Below, in pieces: positions 15,474 to 25,796 of a DNA stretch of 64,000 nucleotides. The stretch is from an uncultured Gammaproteobacteria bacterium (lineage in GTDB: Bacteria; Pseudomonadota; Gammaproteobacteria; GCA-002705445; GCA-002716945), in contig CACEHM010000002.1 in NCBI GenBank assembly GCA_902559355.1, positions 62,001-126,000 on the forward strand, given 5' to 3'. The notes beneath the pieces were generated by a model. The model was not told the DNA's origin. It saw only the letters and a program-made list of their open reading frames with translations, and searched no databases. Position 1 is the first letter of the stretch. Each line of letters begins with the position of its first letter. The position numbers were made by a program, and so were the translations under genes.

Positions 15474-17933
15474 CTATTTAATTGGTTTAAGCGTGATAAG
15501 CATTCTTGGCAACAACGTTAAAACAGCAATTAGCGCAACAAGCATTGCAAAACCAGTCAATACTCCAAATATAATAGTCGGTATAAAATTAGAGAGAATT
15601 AGTATAGAAAACCCAAATATAACTGTAATGCCTGTGAAAAAAATTGCTTTTCCTATGGTTGAGTGGCAAATAAGTATTGTTTGTTCGTAGTTACCACAAA
15701 TTTTTAACTCCTCTTTGAACCTATAAATGTAATGAATACTGTTATCTACGGCTATACCTACAGTTATGGCTGCTATAGTAATAGTCATCATATCTAATGG
15801 TAATTTCATAATACCCATTATTCCCAAAACTAATAATGCTGAAATCAGATTCGGTACAATTCCTATAACCATTAATGTAATAGATTTAAATAAAATGAGG
15901 AACATAGTAGCTATAATTAACATTACAAAACCTAAAGATTTTATTTGAGAATCAAATAAACTTTGTAACATATTATTATAAAGAAGAAGAATCCCTGTAA
16001 GTGTAATTTTTTCTGTTTTAAGATATGGGTCTTGATTCAAATCATTTTGAATTTTATTTATAAGATCAGCTCTTCTCAAATCAGGATTTGAATCCAGAAT
16101 CCTGATATTAATTCTAGCTTCGTTATTATCTATAGATAGATAGGGAGTCACTGCAATATCTTTAACTTCATCAGGTAACTTTTTATAAAGCAGAGACATT
16201 TCAAGACTATTTAATTCTTTATCATCATTTACAATTTCAGCAACACGTATTGAGGACGCAAAAGATAAGACTTTTCCTATATAATAATTTTCATCTAAAT
16301 AATCATGAACATATTTAATTTTATTAATTTTTTCAGTTGTAAACCAGTTTGATTCAACAGGCTCATCTTCATCACCTAATAGATCTTCAAACTCATCATT
16401 TTCAGGAGTTAATTTTTTTTCGTCGTTGAATTTAATAATTACATCCATTGGTGTTGTTCCACCAAGTTCATTATCAATTAGCTGCATACCTTTATATATT
16501 TCTGTGTCTGATCGAAAGTAATTTATAAAACTATTTTCAACTTTTAGTAGACTTAAGCCATATATAGTTACTAGAGTCACAAGTGTAAATATAACGTAGA
16601 TTGATTTACCAGAACTAATAGTAATTCTACCTAAAAAATCAGTAACAAATAATTTCGTCTGATTTTCATGGACTATAGAATTTTTTCTATTTGAAAAAAT
16701 CATAATTAAACAAGGTAGAAGAAAAAATGATGTCAAAAATAATGTAGTAAGCCCAAGTACCATCATATAACCAAAATCCATGACTGGTTTAATATCACTA
16801 AATATCAGAGATGCAAATGCAACTATTGTTGTTAGAGCTGTATATAGACATGGCCATATCATTTTTTGAGTAGTTTGTATTATTGAAAGTCTTTTGTCTT
16901 GATTTGAAGAGGTATATATCTGTCGATATCTTACTATAATATGTATATTCATTGATAGGGTCAGTATCAGCATCAATGATATAAAATTTGATGATATGAC
17001 TGTTACTTTCCAGTCTAGATAGCCCAGCAAACCAATCATAAACAGAACAGAGTAAATACAATTAATTATCGGTGTCATTACCCATATTAATTTTCTAAAT
17101 ATTATTACCAATGTAGCCAAAATGAATACTAGAACTCCGAAACCGAAATTTATTAAATCATTTTTTATAAAAGTAACCATATCATCAGTAATCATAGGTA
17201 TACCGCCAAGCCTTATTTCATATCTATCGCTGGTATATCTTTCTTGAACTTCTCTAATATCTTTTATGAGGTTACTAATATTTCTTTTCTGAATTTCACT
17301 TACACTATTATATTCTTGTTTTGATAGTAAATATTGAGCCTCAAAAGAAGCATCCTGTGAATATTTTTTGTAATGTAATTCTTTTTCTATAAGTGCCTCT
17401 TTTAATTCTATATTCTTTTTAAGAGTCACTTGCATAGCTGTTGTCTTAGCATCTTGACTAATCACCAAGTCTTTATAAATCGGGCTTGTTAATATCTCTT
17501 GTTGAGCAAGTTCAGGATCTATATCTTTACTAAAAATATTTGGAACATTATTTATTAATTCTGTTAGAGGTTTTTTTGAACTACTTACAAGGGGGATATT
17601 AGTTATTGCAGTCACTGATTGAACACTCGCAAACTCTTCGATTTCTAGTGTTAGGTTATGTATGTGTTCAAGAGTCTCATTAGCAAAAATATCTTTATTT
17701 TTATCTGTAACTGTTAAAATTAAAAATTCATTTGATTCATATCGATCATTTATTTCTCTAAATAATTTTAGATCCTTGTCATCATCAAGTATTAGGGTGT
17801 CTGCAGATGCATCTAACTTAAAATTATTTATGTTACTCAACGAGACCGCAAGTATAATTGATAGTAGTGTGAGAACCAAAGCTGGGTAGCCTAGAATATA
17901 GTGTTCGTAAAAATATGATATCTTTTTAATCAT
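15474..17933 (-). CDS. RND-superfamily (MMPL/HpnN-like) membrane permease
   Basis: An 819-residue transporter with the RND plan: one membrane segment (about residues 14-33), a large periplasmic domain, a block of five to six segments (about 250-420), a second membrane segment, a second periplasmic domain with an acidic insert ([14 protein letters not shown], around residue 520), and a final block of five segments. The second-half helix 4 carries the Asp of the proton pathway ([18 protein letters not shown]); the equivalent first-half helix ([14 protein letters not shown]) has none. Family members export lipids or hydrophobic compounds; HpnN moves hopanoids and is encoded with an MlaC-like HpnM. 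Its place between mlaC and murA suggests a role in lipid traffic with MlaA/MlaC. The substrate is unknown. Confidence 0.85.
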   Translation of the reverse strand: MIKKISYFYEHYILGYPALVLTLLSIILAVSLSNINNFKLDASADTLILDDDKDLKLFREINDRYESNEFLILTVTDKNKDIFANETLEHIHNLTLEIEEFASVQSVTAITNIPLVSSSKKPLTELINNVPNIFSKDIDPELAQQEILTSPIYKDLVISQDAKTTAMQVTLKKNIELKEALIEKELHYKKYSQDASFEAQYLLSKQEYNSVSEIQKRNISNLIKDIREVQERYTSDRYEIRLGGIPMITDDMVTFIKNDLINFGFGVLVFILATLVIIFRKLIWVMTPIINCIYSVLFMIGLLGYLDWKVTVISSNFISLMLILTLSMNIHIIVRYRQIYTSSNQDKRLSIIQTTQKMIWPCLYTALTTIVAFASLIFSDIKPVMDFGYMMVLGLTTLFLTSFFLLPCLIMIFSNRKNSIVHENQTKLFVTDFLGRITISSGKSIYVIFTLVTLVTIYGLSLLKVENSFINYFRSDTEIYKGMQLIDNELGGTTPMDVIIKFNDEKKLTPENDEFEDLLGDEDEPVESNWFTTEKINKIKYVHDYLDENYYIGKVLSFASSIRVAEIVNDDKELNSLEMSLLYKKLPDEVKDIAVTPYLSIDNNEARINIRILDSNPDLRRADLINKIQNDLNQDPYLKTEKITLTGILLLYNNMLQSLFDSQIKSLGFVMLIIATMFLILFKSITLMVIGIVPNLISALLVLGIMGIMKLPLDMMTITIAAITVGIAVDNSIHYIYRFKEELKICGNYEQTILICHSTIGKAIFFTGITVIFGFSILILSNFIPTIIFGVLTGFAMLVALIAVLTLLPRMLITLKPIK

Positions 17934-17987
17934 AGCTTTATTGAGTATAAACTCTTAGAATACCGAAACAAACTTAAAAAAATAACT

Positions 17988-19247
17988 ATGGATAAATTAT
18001 TAATTCAAGGCGGTCAATCTTTGTCTGGCTCTGTAAAGATATCAGGTGCTAAAAACTCTGTTCTGCCAATGCTTTGCGCATCTGTAATGCCTACAACAGG
18101 AGTCGTACAATTAGAAAATGTACCTCATTTACAAGACGTTACAACTACTACAAGATTACTAACACAAATGGGTGTCAGCGTTACTATGGATGAGTTTATG
18201 AATATTAGTCTTGATCCATCAGCAATTGATAATTTTTATGCTCCATATGATTTAGTGAAGACAATGAGGTCATCCATATTGGTATTAGGACCATTACTTT
18301 CAAGATTTGGTGAGGCAAAGGTTTCTCTTCCAGGTGGTTGCGCTATTGGATTGAGACCAGTGGACATGCATCTAAAGGCGCTTAAAAAAATGGGTGCTGA
18401 AATTAAAGTTGAAAGAGGTTACATCACTGCACGATCAAAGAGATTAGTAGGGGCTAATATTACTTTTGAGAAAAAAACAGTTACTGGAACAGAAAATATT
18501 ATTATGGCTGCATCATTAGCTAAAGGACTAACAAAAATTAGCAATGCCGCTAATGAGCCAGAAATTTCAGACTTATGTCTATTTTTAAATAAAATGGGAG
18601 CAAAGATAAGTGGATACGGTACTGACATGATTGAGATTGATGGAGTAGACGCTCTCAAAGGAACAAAACATAAGCCCTTACCAGATAGAATAGAAGCAGG
18701 GACTTTTATGATAGCAGCGGCTATAACTAGAGGAGATGTAGAGATAAACAATATTGTTCCTAAACACTCTTACGCTGTAATTGAAAAGCTTATAGAAGCT
18801 GGAGCAGAAATTACTTCTACTGATAATTCTATTAGAGTGAAGATGAGACAACGACCGAAGGCGGTTGACATAGAAACAAATGCTTATCCATACTTTCCAA
18901 CAGATATGCAGGCACAAATGACCGCTCTAAATTCTGTCGCAAAAGGCGACAGTTACGTTAGAGAGAACATTTTTGAAAATCGGTTCATGCATGTTCAAGA
19001 ACTTGAAAGAATGGGTGCATTAATAAAGGTTGACGATAATACCGCTACAATATCTGGGACAAAAAAACTTTTAGCAGCACCAGTAATGGCAACAGATTTA
19101 AGGGCTTCAGCTAGCCTGATATTAGCAGGACTAGCTGCTGAGGGAACTACAGAAATTGCAAGAGTTTATCACATAGACAGAGGTTATGACTGTATAGAGG
19201 AAAAACTACAGTTAATTGGGGCTAGGATTTCAAGAAAACCCATGTAA
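17988..19247 (+). CDS. murA: UDP-N-acetylglucosamine 1-carboxyvinyltransferase MurA
   Basis: First committed step of peptidoglycan synthesis: adds enolpyruvate from PEP to UDP-GlcNAc. It has 419 residues, the normal length, with the N-terminal [13 protein letters not shown] signature and the active-site Cys118 in [11 protein letters not shown], so it should be of the fosfomycin-sensitive type. [15 protein letters not shown] near the C terminus completes the two-domain EPT fold. It diverges from the RND permease (54-base gap) and leads into hisG after 11 bases, as in Pseudomonas. Confidence 0.96.
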   Translation: MDKLLIQGGQSLSGSVKISGAKNSVLPMLCASVMPTTGVVQLENVPHLQDVTTTTRLLTQMGVSVTMDEFMNISLDPSAIDNFYAPYDLVKTMRSSILVLGPLLSRFGEAKVSLPGGCAIGLRPVDMHLKALKKMGAEIKVERGYITARSKRLVGANITFEKKTVTGTENIIMAASLAKGLTKISNAANEPEISDLCLFLNKMGAKISGYGTDMIEIDGVDALKGTKHKPLPDRIEAGTFMIAAAITRGDVEINNIVPKHSYAVIEKLIEAGAEITSTDNSIRVKMRQRPKAVDIETNAYPYFPTDMQAQMTALNSVAKGDSYVRENIFENRFMHVQELERMGALIKVDDNTATISGTKKLLAAPVMATDLRASASLILAGLAAEGTTEIARVYHIDRGYDCIEEKLQLIGARISRKPM

Positions 19248-19258
19248 AATGCTACCAA

Positions 19259-19876
19259 ATGATTAGATTAGCCATCTCCAAGGGAAGAATATTAGAACAA
19301 GCTATTGAAATTCTTCGAAGAATTAACATTAATTGTAAATTTAATCCTATAGATTCCAGAAAATTAATAATTCCTACCAACATGAAGAATCTTGAGATCA
19401 TTATTATTAAGGCAAGCGATGTTCCCGTTTATATTGACTCAGGCAAAGTAGATATAGGAATAGTAGGATTTGATACTCTTTTGGAGGGAAGTATTGCTAA
19501 TCATTATCGTCTTTTAGATCTCCAAATAGCTAAATGCAAACTTGTAGTTGCGGGAAAGCCAAATACTACTTATTTCAATAATATGAAAATTGCGACAAAA
19601 TATCCAAACGCAGCAAAAAAGTATTTTGAAGAGATAGGATTACAGTGTTCTATCCTTAAGCTATATGGTTCCATAGAGCTTGCTCCAGTTCTGTCGCTTT
19701 CTGATTTTATTGTTGATATAGTCGAGTCGGGTAAAACTCTTAAGGAAAATGGATTAAAAGAATTTGATAAAATTTTTGATATATCATCATTATTAATTGC
19801 AAATAAAGTTTCATATAAGATAAAAAATGAAGAAATAAATTCATTCATAGACAAGGTAAAGACTCATGATAAATAA
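19259..19876 (+). CDS. hisG: ATP phosphoribosyltransferase, short-form catalytic subunit HisG
   Basis: First step of histidine biosynthesis, condensing ATP with PRPP. At 205 residues it is the short form (HisGS), which lacks the C-terminal regulatory domain and is active only in complex with HisZ; no hisZ is seen in this window. The motifs RLAISKGRI at the start, DVPVYIDSGKVDIGIVGFD, and the PRPP loop DFIVDIVESGKTLKENGL are intact. The end overlaps the next gene, a DAHP synthase, by 11 bases. Confidence 0.94.
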   Translation: MIRLAISKGRILEQAIEILRRININCKFNPIDSRKLIIPTNMKNLEIIIIKASDVPVYIDSGKVDIGIVGFDTLLEGSIANHYRLLDLQIAKCKLVVAGKPNTTYFNNMKIATKYPNAAKKYFEEIGLQCSILKLYGSIELAPVLSLSDFIVDIVESGKTLKENGLKEFDKIFDISSLLIANKVSYKIKNEEINSFIDKVKTHDK

Positions 19877-20918
19877 AACAGATGATGTAAGGATAATCAA
19901 TACACAAGAACTGATAAGCCCTAAAGATATTATTAGTGAACTTTCGCCTTCAGAATCTGGAATAAAAACCATAATTGACACAAGATCTGAAATCAAAAAT
20001 ATCCTTGATAAAATATCAAAGAAATTTGTAATTGTTGTAGGCCCTTGCTCAATTCATGATATTGATGCAGCAAAAGAATACGCTATCAAATTAAAAAATT
20101 TAAAAAACTCATTATCGGAAAATATCTTATTGGTCATGAGAGTATACTTTGAAAAACCAAGAACTGTCATAGGATGGAAGGGCTTGATTAATGACCCAGA
20201 TTTAGATGGATCTTTCAAAATCAACAATGGTATAAAAATAGCAAGACAGTTATTAATAGACCTATCCGAGATGAACATACCATGTGGTCATGAGTTTCTT
20301 GATTTAGTAAGCCCACAATATTTATCTGACTTGATAAGTTGGGGCGCAATTGGTGCTAGAACTACAGAAAGTCAAAGTCATAGAGAGCTTGCTTCAGGAT
20401 TATCTTGCCCAGTTGGATTTAAAAATGGAACAGATGGCAGTATTCAAATTGCAATTGATGCAATGAATGCTGCAAGACACTCTCATAGTTTTTTATCTGT
20501 AACAAAAGAAGGAAAATCTGCAATATTCAACACAGCAGGCAACAATGACTGCCACATAATTCTCCGCGGAGGTAATAAAAAAACAAATTTCTCTTCTAAG
20601 GATGTGAAGGAATCTACTATCACATTAGAGAATAATAATTTGAAACCTAATATTATGATTGATGCAAGTCACGCCAACAGCAAAAAGGATTATAAAAAAC
20701 AGTCCACTGTTGTCGAAGATGTCAAACAACAGATATGTAATGGTGAAAAAAATATCATTGGAATTATGCTTGAAAGTAACCTTGTAGAAGGCAATCAAAA
20801 AATTAATAGTAGAGAAAAACTAAAATACGGTCAAAGCATTACAGATTCATGTATAGGATGGAGCGAAACCGAAGAAATTATATTATCACTCGATGAAACA
20901 TTAAAAAATAATTCATGA
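19866..20918 (+). CDS. aroG: 3-deoxy-7-phosphoheptulonate (DAHP) synthase, AroG/F/H type
   Basis: Class I-alpha DAHP synthase, the entry to aromatic amino acid synthesis, 350 residues. Visible motifs: VVGPCSIHD, RVYFEKPRTVIGWKGLINDP, PCGHEFLDLVSPQY, GAIGARTTESQSHRELASGLSCPVGFKNGTDG, RGG, and the metal-binding DASHANSKKDY. The feedback specificity (Phe, Tyr or Trp) cannot be read with confidence. It is placed between hisG and hisD, overlapping the first by 11 bases and the second by four, so it is translationally coupled to histidine genes, an arrangement not usual for gammaproteobacteria. Confidence 0.93.
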   Translation: MINKTDDVRIINTQELISPKDIISELSPSESGIKTIIDTRSEIKNILDKISKKFVIVVGPCSIHDIDAAKEYAIKLKNLKNSLSENILLVMRVYFEKPRTVIGWKGLINDPDLDGSFKINNGIKIARQLLIDLSEMNIPCGHEFLDLVSPQYLSDLISWGAIGARTTESQSHRELASGLSCPVGFKNGTDGSIQIAIDAMNAARHSHSFLSVTKEGKSAIFNTAGNNDCHIILRGGNKKTNFSSKDVKESTITLENNNLKPNIMIDASHANSKKDYKKQSTVVEDVKQQICNGEKNIIGIMLESNLVEGNQKINSREKLKYGQSITDSCIGWSETEEIILSLDETLKNNS

Positions 20919-22204
20919 AAATTAAAACTTTAGATATTAGTAAAACGAACTTTAATAAAGACTTAAATGAATATCTTAAATTGAAGGTCGAAAATTCGAA
21001 AGCTATCGAAACTTCTGTTTCTGTAATATTAGAGGATATTAAAAAAAATAAAGACAAAGCTCTAGTAAAATTATCTAAAAGACTCGACAAAACTGCCTAT
21101 AAAAGCATATCTGAATCTGTTGTATCAAAAGCTGAAATAGCCAAAGCTTATTCACATATATCTAAACAAACATTAACAAGTCTAAAAAAAGCAATTATAA
21201 ATATAAAAAAATTTTCAAGAAAACAAATGTTGAAAAGTTGGTCAATGAAAATCAATGGATCAATACTTGGAGAGAAAGTGACAGCTATTGAGAAGATCGG
21301 TATATATGTACCAGGTGGGAAAGCATCTTACCCGTCTACTGTATTGATGAATGCAATTCCTGCAAGAACAGCGGGTGTAAAAAATATAACTATGGTTTGT
21401 CCTCCAATTAATGGGAAACTTGATCCACTTGTTTTAATTGCTGCAGATTTATGTAAAGTTGATGAAATTTATAAAATTGGCGGAGCTCATGCGATTGGGG
21501 CTCTTGCTTATGGCACAGAAACTATTGAACAAGTTCATAAAATTGTAGGCCCAGGCAATATCTATGTGGCTACTGCTAAAAGAAAAGTATTTGGAACAGT
21601 TGGTATTGATAGTTTTGCAGGACCATCAGAAATATTAATTATTGCTGATAAAGATGTGAATCCTGAATGTATAGCTATTGATATGTTTGCTCAGGCTGAA
21701 CATGACGAAATGGCACAATCAATTTTACTGACCACAAGTGGTAAGTTAATTTTAGACGTGAATAAAAAAATTAACATAATGATTAAAAATCAAAAAAGAA
21801 AAGATATTATAAAAAAATCACTTACTTCGAGAGGATTGTTTATCAAAGTAAAAACACAGTCGGACATTGTGAATATAGCAAATTACATAGCTCCTGAACA
21901 TTTAGAGATTCTTGGCTATAAAAAATTAAACTTACCAAAAAAAATTAATAATGCTGGTGCAATTTTTATAGGTGAGTCTAGCCCTGAAGTTTTCGGAGAT
22001 TATTGTGCTGGACCCAACCATGTGCTTCCAACAAACGGTACAGCTAAATACGCTTCCCCTTTGGGAGTTTATGACTTTTTAAAACGGTCTAGCATGATGC
22101 AAATATCAAAAACTCATGCAAAAGAGCTTTCAAAAATAGCTATTTCTATTGCAGATAGCGAAGGCTTATATTCACACTCAGAATCCGCTAAGTATAGAAA
22201 GTAA
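20915..22204 (+). CDS. hisD: Histidinol dehydrogenase
   Basis: Zinc enzyme carrying out the last two oxidations of histidine synthesis with NAD. The 429-residue protein has GIYVPGGKASYPSTVLMNAIPA, KIGGAHAIGALAYGTETI, VGPGNIYVATAKRKVFG, the FAGPSEILIIAD motif, the catalytic Glu/His region APEHLEIL, and DYCAGPNHVLPTNGTA with the zinc-binding His. It begins within the aroG stop (ATGA overlap). hisC, which follows hisD in Pseudomonas, is not here; the next gene is a converging protease whose stop codon directly abuts. Confidence 0.95.
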   Translation: MKIKTLDISKTNFNKDLNEYLKLKVENSKAIETSVSVILEDIKKNKDKALVKLSKRLDKTAYKSISESVVSKAEIAKAYSHISKQTLTSLKKAIINIKKFSRKQMLKSWSMKINGSILGEKVTAIEKIGIYVPGGKASYPSTVLMNAIPARTAGVKNITMVCPPINGKLDPLVLIAADLCKVDEIYKIGGAHAIGALAYGTETIEQVHKIVGPGNIYVATAKRKVFGTVGIDSFAGPSEILIIADKDVNPECIAIDMFAQAEHDEMAQSILLTTSGKLILDVNKKINIMIKNQKRKDIIKKSLTSRGLFIKVKTQSDIVNIANYIAPEHLEILGYKKLNLPKKINNAGAIFIGESSPEVFGDYCAGPNHVLPTNGTAKYASPLGVYDFLKRSSMMQISKTHAKELSKIAISIADSEGLYSHSESAKYRK

Positions 22205-23200
22205 CTATCTATTTATGGTTTTATGAGTTACTGGCATCGCGGTTACCTCAATAGAAGACTGAACTAATTCTTCACCTCTTCGATATTTCACAGTAACTTT
22301 TTGATCTACCTCAAGAGAGGCTACAATTTTTACTACCTGTTTGATATTCTCTATTGTTATACCATTAATACTCACAATGATATCCCCAAGGGTTAATCCA
22401 GATTTATCAGCTGGGCCATTTTTTATTACATTTGTTATGACTACTCCGCTTGGGGTGTTATAGGCAGACATACCGACATATCCTCTGACTACTCTTCCAT
22501 ACTTGATTATCTGTTCAGTGATGTTCCTCACAAGATTAGAGGGTACTGCTAAGCCAATTCCATCACTGCCACCGCCAAGAGATAAGTTCATGGTGTTAAT
22601 GCCTACTAAATTTCCATCTGTATTAACCATTGCCCCACCTGAATTTCCTGGATTGATAGCAGCATCAGATTGGAGGAATTCATCAAGTGGATTTTCAGTT
22701 ATATGTCCACTATTTGTTCTTGAAATTATTCCCTGAGTTAGTGTCTGTCCAACTCCAAATGGATTGCCAATAGCTAGAACTATATCGCCTATCTTAACCA
22801 ATGTGGAATCAGAAAAAGTAATTGATTTACCTTCATAACTACTGTGCAATAATGCTATATCAGTTATAGAATCTACCCCAATAATTTTTGCTGGATAGAT
22901 TTTATTATCAGTAGTTATAATGTTAACTATTTGAGCTTGTCTAATAACATGTTCATTTGTAACAATATGCCCATCAGAAGTTACGATAACACCTGAGCCT
23001 CTTCCTTTGTCCGTTTGTATTGTAACAACAGAATCTTTTACACCTTCATATATATAGTTATAAGAATTTTTCCCCGATATAATATTTTCATTTGAAGTCT
23101 GATTTACTTTTATAGAGACAGGTTTATCTAAAATAACTAAATATGATGCGATACCTGCAACAACACCAATTACCATATATTTTAAAAGTTCTTTAAACAT
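22205..23200 (-). CDS. degS: Membrane-anchored periplasmic serine protease DegS/AlgW type
   Basis: HtrA-family protease of 331 residues with an uncleaved N-terminal membrane anchor (residues 8-24), a trypsin-like domain and a single PDZ domain (about 235-320). The catalytic triad is His84 (TNEHVI), Asp114 (DSITDIALL) and Ser187 (AINPGNSGGA). One PDZ plus an anchor marks DegS/AlgW, which cleaves anti-sigma factor RseA/MucA when unfolded outer-membrane proteins bind the PDZ. No rseA or rpoE is present here. It sits between hisD and petA, as algW does in Pseudomonas. Confidence 0.92.
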   Translation of the reverse strand: MFKELLKYMVIGVVAGIASYLVILDKPVSIKVNQTSNENIISGKNSYNYIYEGVKDSVVTIQTDKGRGSGVIVTSDGHIVTNEHVIRQAQIVNIITTDNKIYPAKIIGVDSITDIALLHSSYEGKSITFSDSTLVKIGDIVLAIGNPFGVGQTLTQGIISRTNSGHITENPLDEFLQSDAAINPGNSGGAMVNTDGNLVGINTMNLSLGGGSDGIGLAVPSNLVRNITEQIIKYGRVVRGYVGMSAYNTPSGVVITNVIKNGPADKSGLTLGDIIVSINGITIENIKQVVKIVASLEVDQKVTVKYRRGEELVQSSIEVTAMPVTHKTINR

Positions 23201-23285
23201 AATATTAATTTCTATGTCTAAAAGTATATATTAGAGAATCATTATATGATATATTATCGACAGAATTAAAAAAGTGAACAGGGAC

Positions 23286-23870
23286 ATGAGCGATAATAAT
23301 AATTCATCAAATAGAAGAAATTTCCTTACGAATGTAACAAAAGTTGTGGGCGGTGTCGGAGCAATTTTTGCTGCAATCCCATTTTTATCTTCAATGTCCC
23401 CAAGTGAAAAAACGAAAATGGCAGGTGCGCCTATAGAAATAGATATATCTGCAATCCAACCTGGTGCATTTAAAATTGTTGAATGGAGAGGAAAGCCTGT
23501 TTGGATAGTTCATAGAACAACAGAGATGCTTGAAAAGATTAAAAATGATGCCGAGCATTTAGCTGATCCTAAATCGGATGAGGAATATCAACCGCAATAT
23601 GCTCAGAATAAATTTAGATCGGTAAAGCCTGAATATTTGGTTCTAGTCGGAGTATGTACCCACTTAGGTTGTTCACCATTGTATAAACCAGGAGAGAATA
23701 AGGACTTAGGCCTCGAGTGGAAAGGAGGATTCTTCTGTCCCTGTCACGGATCAAAGTTTGATTTATCCGGAAGAGTATATAAGGCAATGCCAGCGCCTTA
23801 TAATCTTGAAGTACCACCATATTATTTTGCAAGTGAGACTAAGTTAGTCGTTGGAGAGGATAAAACATAA
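23286..23870 (+). CDS. petA: Ubiquinol-cytochrome c reductase Rieske iron-sulfur subunit
   Basis: Rieske protein of the cytochrome bc1 complex. The N terminus carries a Tat-type twin-arginine signal/anchor (NRRNFLTNVTKVVGG) and one membrane helix. The [2Fe-2S] ligands are in CTHLGCSP and CPCHGSKFD. The ATG at 23286 is preferred because it gives a compact Tat n-region and has AGGG just upstream; an in-frame GTG at 23274 would add four residues. The stop overlaps the petB start by one base (TAATG). Confidence 0.93.
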   Translation: MSDNNNSSNRRNFLTNVTKVVGGVGAIFAAIPFLSSMSPSEKTKMAGAPIEIDISAIQPGAFKIVEWRGKPVWIVHRTTEMLEKIKNDAEHLADPKSDEEYQPQYAQNKFRSVKPEYLVLVGVCTHLGCSPLYKPGENKDLGLEWKGGFFCPCHGSKFDLSGRVYKAMPAPYNLEVPPYYFASETKLVVGEDKT

Positions 23871-25087
23871 TGAGTAAATTTATAACATGGATTGATGAAA
23901 GATTGCCGGTATCAAACTTTGTAAAAAACCACTTATCTGAATATTACGCACCTAAAAACTTCAACTTTTTTTACTTTTTTGGGAGCCTGGCATTATTCGT
24001 ATTTATAATGCAAATTATTACAGGTATATTCCTCACTATCAACTATAAGCCAGATGCTGCCTCAGCATTTGCCTCAGTTGAATATATCATGAGAGATGTA
24101 GAATGGGGCTGGTTAATTAGGTATATGCATTCTACAGGAGCTTCATTTTTCTTCATTATAATTTATTTACATATGTTGAGAGCCTTGATGTATGGATCAT
24201 ATAAAAAACCACGAGAACTATTGTGGCTATTTGGAATGTTTATATTTGTACTTTTAATGGCAGAGGCGTTCATGGGATATCTTCTACCTTGGGGTCAAAT
24301 GTCATACTGGGGAGCCCAAGTAATCATATCATTATTTGGTGCTATTCCATTTGTAGGTGAGTCTTTGGCTTTATGGATACGCGGTGATTATGTAATCTCA
24401 GATGCTACATTGAACAGATTCTTTGCCTTCCATGTTATAGCTCTTCCGCTTTTACTTTTTGCTGTAATCTATCTTCATATTGCTGCTTTACATACAGTAG
24501 GCTCAAATAATCCTGATGGAGTGGAGATAAAACAAAATAAAGATAAAGATGGTAAACCAGTTGACGGCATCCCTTTTCATCCTTATTACACAGTTAAAGA
24601 CATCTTCGGTCTCGCAGTATTTTTAACTATATTTATGTTTGTAGTATTTTTCCTTCCAGAATTTGGAGGTTTTTTTCTTGAGAAAGATAACTTTGTTCCA
24701 GCAGATCCATTAAAAACACCAGAACATATCGTCCCTGTTTGGTACTTTACTCCTTTTTATGCAATTCTTAGGGCAATTCCTGATAAGCTTGGTGGTGTTT
24801 TAGCAATGGGCCTTGCTATTTTTGTTCTCTTTCTAATGCCTTGGTTGGATAGATGTAAAGTTAAATCTATAAGGTACAGATCCTTAACATATAAAATCTT
24901 ACTTATATCTTTTGTAATAAGTTTTATCGGTTTAGGTTATATTGGAATGAAGGCGCCTACACCCATTTTGACTATATTAGGTAGATTGTTTACATTAGTT
25001 TACTTTGGATTCTTTGTGTTGCTTTATCTCACGAGTAAGAATGAGAAAACAAAACCCGTACCAGAAAGAGTAACTATGCATGAATAA
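23870..25087 (+). CDS. petB: Cytochrome b subunit of the bc1 complex
   Basis: A 405-residue cytochrome b with eight membrane helices. Heme-ligating His pairs are in helix 2 (YMHSTGASFFFIIIYLHMLR) and helix 4 (FAFHVIALPLLLFAVIYLHI). The quinol-oxidation site motif PEF-like PVWYFTPFYAILRAIPDK is present. It oxidises ubiquinol and passes electrons to the Rieske centre and, by the Q-cycle, to the quinone-reducing site. It overlaps petC by eight bases. Confidence 0.96.
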   Translation: MSKFITWIDERLPVSNFVKNHLSEYYAPKNFNFFYFFGSLALFVFIMQIITGIFLTINYKPDAASAFASVEYIMRDVEWGWLIRYMHSTGASFFFIIIYLHMLRALMYGSYKKPRELLWLFGMFIFVLLMAEAFMGYLLPWGQMSYWGAQVIISLFGAIPFVGESLALWIRGDYVISDATLNRFFAFHVIALPLLLFAVIYLHIAALHTVGSNNPDGVEIKQNKDKDGKPVDGIPFHPYYTVKDIFGLAVFLTIFMFVVFFLPEFGGFFLEKDNFVPADPLKTPEHIVPVWYFTPFYAILRAIPDKLGGVLAMGLAIFVLFLMPWLDRCKVKSIRYRSLTYKILLISFVISFIGLGYIGMKAPTPILTILGRLFTLVYFGFFVLLYLTSKNEKTKPVPERVTMHE

Positions 25088-25796
25088 AAAATATGTATTT
25101 TTTTTTATCCTAATTTTTTCAACCCAACTTACATATGCTGCAAGTGGTGGTCAGCTCAAACCCGTACAAATTGATTTAGGAAATAAAGCCTCCCTTCAAA
25201 GAGGTGCGCAAATTTTTTTCAATAATTGTGCTGGTTGTCACACACTACAATATCATAGGTATAGTAAATTTGTAGGCGATTTAGGAATTAGCGAAGATAT
25301 GATTAAATCTAATCTTATTCTTACTACCAGCAAAGGTGAAAAAACTAAGTTGGGATCTACAATCGTAAATGCTATAAATCATGACTCTATTAAAGAGGGA
25401 TTTGGCGTTGTTCCCCCAGACTTAACACTGACGGCGCGTTCACGTGGATCTGAATGGATATATACATTTTTAACATCCTTTTATGAGGACAACACAAGAC
25501 CCATGGGTGTAAATAATGTTCTATATCCGAATGTAAATATGCCTCATGTACTCTGGTACAAGGAAGGTTTAAAAGAAATGGATGAAAATAATATTCTCAC
25601 TGTTAAGGTTCAGGGGCAGCTCACTCAAAAAGAATATGAACAAGAAATAACTGATTTAGTAAATTTTTTAACTTATGTATCTGAACCTGCTCAACTAGAA
25701 AGGTACTCAATAGGTCTATGGGTGATGTTATTCCTTGTATTTTTTGCCTTTATTACGTATCTTCTAAAGATTGAGTATTGGAGAGACATTAAGTAA
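25080..25796 (+). CDS. petC: Cytochrome c1 subunit of the bc1 complex
   Basis: A 238-residue c-type cytochrome. Signal peptide residues 1-20 end in TYA; heme attaches at CAGCH (Cys50, Cys53, His54); the sixth ligand is probably the Met in NVNMPHVLWY. A C-terminal membrane anchor (LWVMLFLVFFAFITYLL) ends with a positively charged cytoplasmic tail. The stop overlaps the sspA start by one base. Confidence 0.95.
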   Translation: MNKKYVFFFILIFSTQLTYAASGGQLKPVQIDLGNKASLQRGAQIFFNNCAGCHTLQYHRYSKFVGDLGISEDMIKSNLILTTSKGEKTKLGSTIVNAINHDSIKEGFGVVPPDLTLTARSRGSEWIYTFLTSFYEDNTRPMGVNNVLYPNVNMPHVLWYKEGLKEMDENNILTVKVQGQLTQKEYEQEITDLVNFLTYVSEPAQLERYSIGLWVMLFLVFFAFITYLLKIEYWRDIK

